Below are positions 63,751 to 64,000 of a DNA stretch of 64,000 nucleotides, piece after piece. The notes beneath the pieces are model-generated. The model searched no databases and was not told the origin of the DNA. It saw nothing but the letters and a program-made list of their open reading frames with translations. Origin of the DNA: Cristatella mucedo (lineage: Eukaryota > Bryozoa > Phylactolaemata > Cristatellidae). Every line of letters starts with the position of its first letter. Within the stretch, counting starts at the first letter, position 1. Both the position numbers and the translations under genes were made by a program. The DNA is taken from the NCBI GenBank assembly GCA_009760855.2, contig WPIO01000008.1:10016001-10080000 (forward strand). The letters run 5' to 3'.

Positions 63751-64000
63751 GATGAGCTTGCAGACGAGAACTTAAAATTCTTGTTTTCCTCCGATATTCT
63801 AACCTGCATTACATAGCAGCACAGAATAGCGACGTAGAGTTCAAGATCATTATCGGTGGAAGGCTCTTGTTATTGCAGCTTAAATCTAATGCAGCCATTC
63901 AGCCGAGTAACGGTAGTGTTGGGAATACGCATAGCTGGAAATATATCTTTCGTACAAATGATAGCATGAACAGGTGCTAAAGCTCACAGCTGCATGACCG

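Overview
The window is nuclear DNA from an animal, probably an invertebrate. The evidence is intron-rich genes with GT-AG introns, a recognisable germline Tudor/LOTUS gene of the TDRD5 type, and several families of non-LTR retrotransposons, tRNA-derived SINEs, satellite repeats and long CT/GT microsatellites. I could not place it in a phylum. No rRNA, tRNA gene, CRISPR array or prokaryotic feature was seen.

Two host genes are supported, both on the + strand. The first (4324-13039) is a seven-exon gene for a 274-residue coiled-coil protein that I do not recognise; all exon junction phases agree. The second (29230-45562) is a TDRD5-like gene of about 15 exons and about 801 residues with two LOTUS (OST-HTH) domains, one extended Tudor domain and a short RG-rich tail. 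Its family acts in germ granules and the piRNA pathway.

The architecture is the striking part. A segment of about 10 kb holding all but the first coding exon of the coiled-coil gene (about 5490-15580) recurs in direct orientation at about 50570-63508, so that TDRD5 sits between the two copies. The second copy is a decayed pseudogene: no first exon, no penultimate exon, and a broken last exon. The copies differ by many insertions present in only one of them, which date several LINE, SINE and LTR insertions to after the duplication. They also have blocks of near identity with edges at CT microsatellites, which suggests gene conversion.

The first two exons of TDRD5 (LOTUS 1) have a decayed tandem copy upstream, split by a 2.1-kb insertion, and a folded-back fragment inside an intron.

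Mobile DNA: LINE-A (CR1/L2-like, ATT-repeat tail, about 18 pieces), LINE-B (a related family with a TACA-type tail), an R2-like LINE of the restriction-endonuclease type (19090-21110, minus), tRNA-derived SINEs, a 167-bp hAT MITE closely resembling SPIN elements (48177-48343), a probable solo LTR (57501-57792), and a divergent satellite of about 175-bp period built around palindromic ATTGCAAT-type cores (15.5-17.3 kb and 51.9-54.8 kb). Stretches at 351-1737, 17341-18420, 21111-25389 and 45977-46850 hold nothing I can name.
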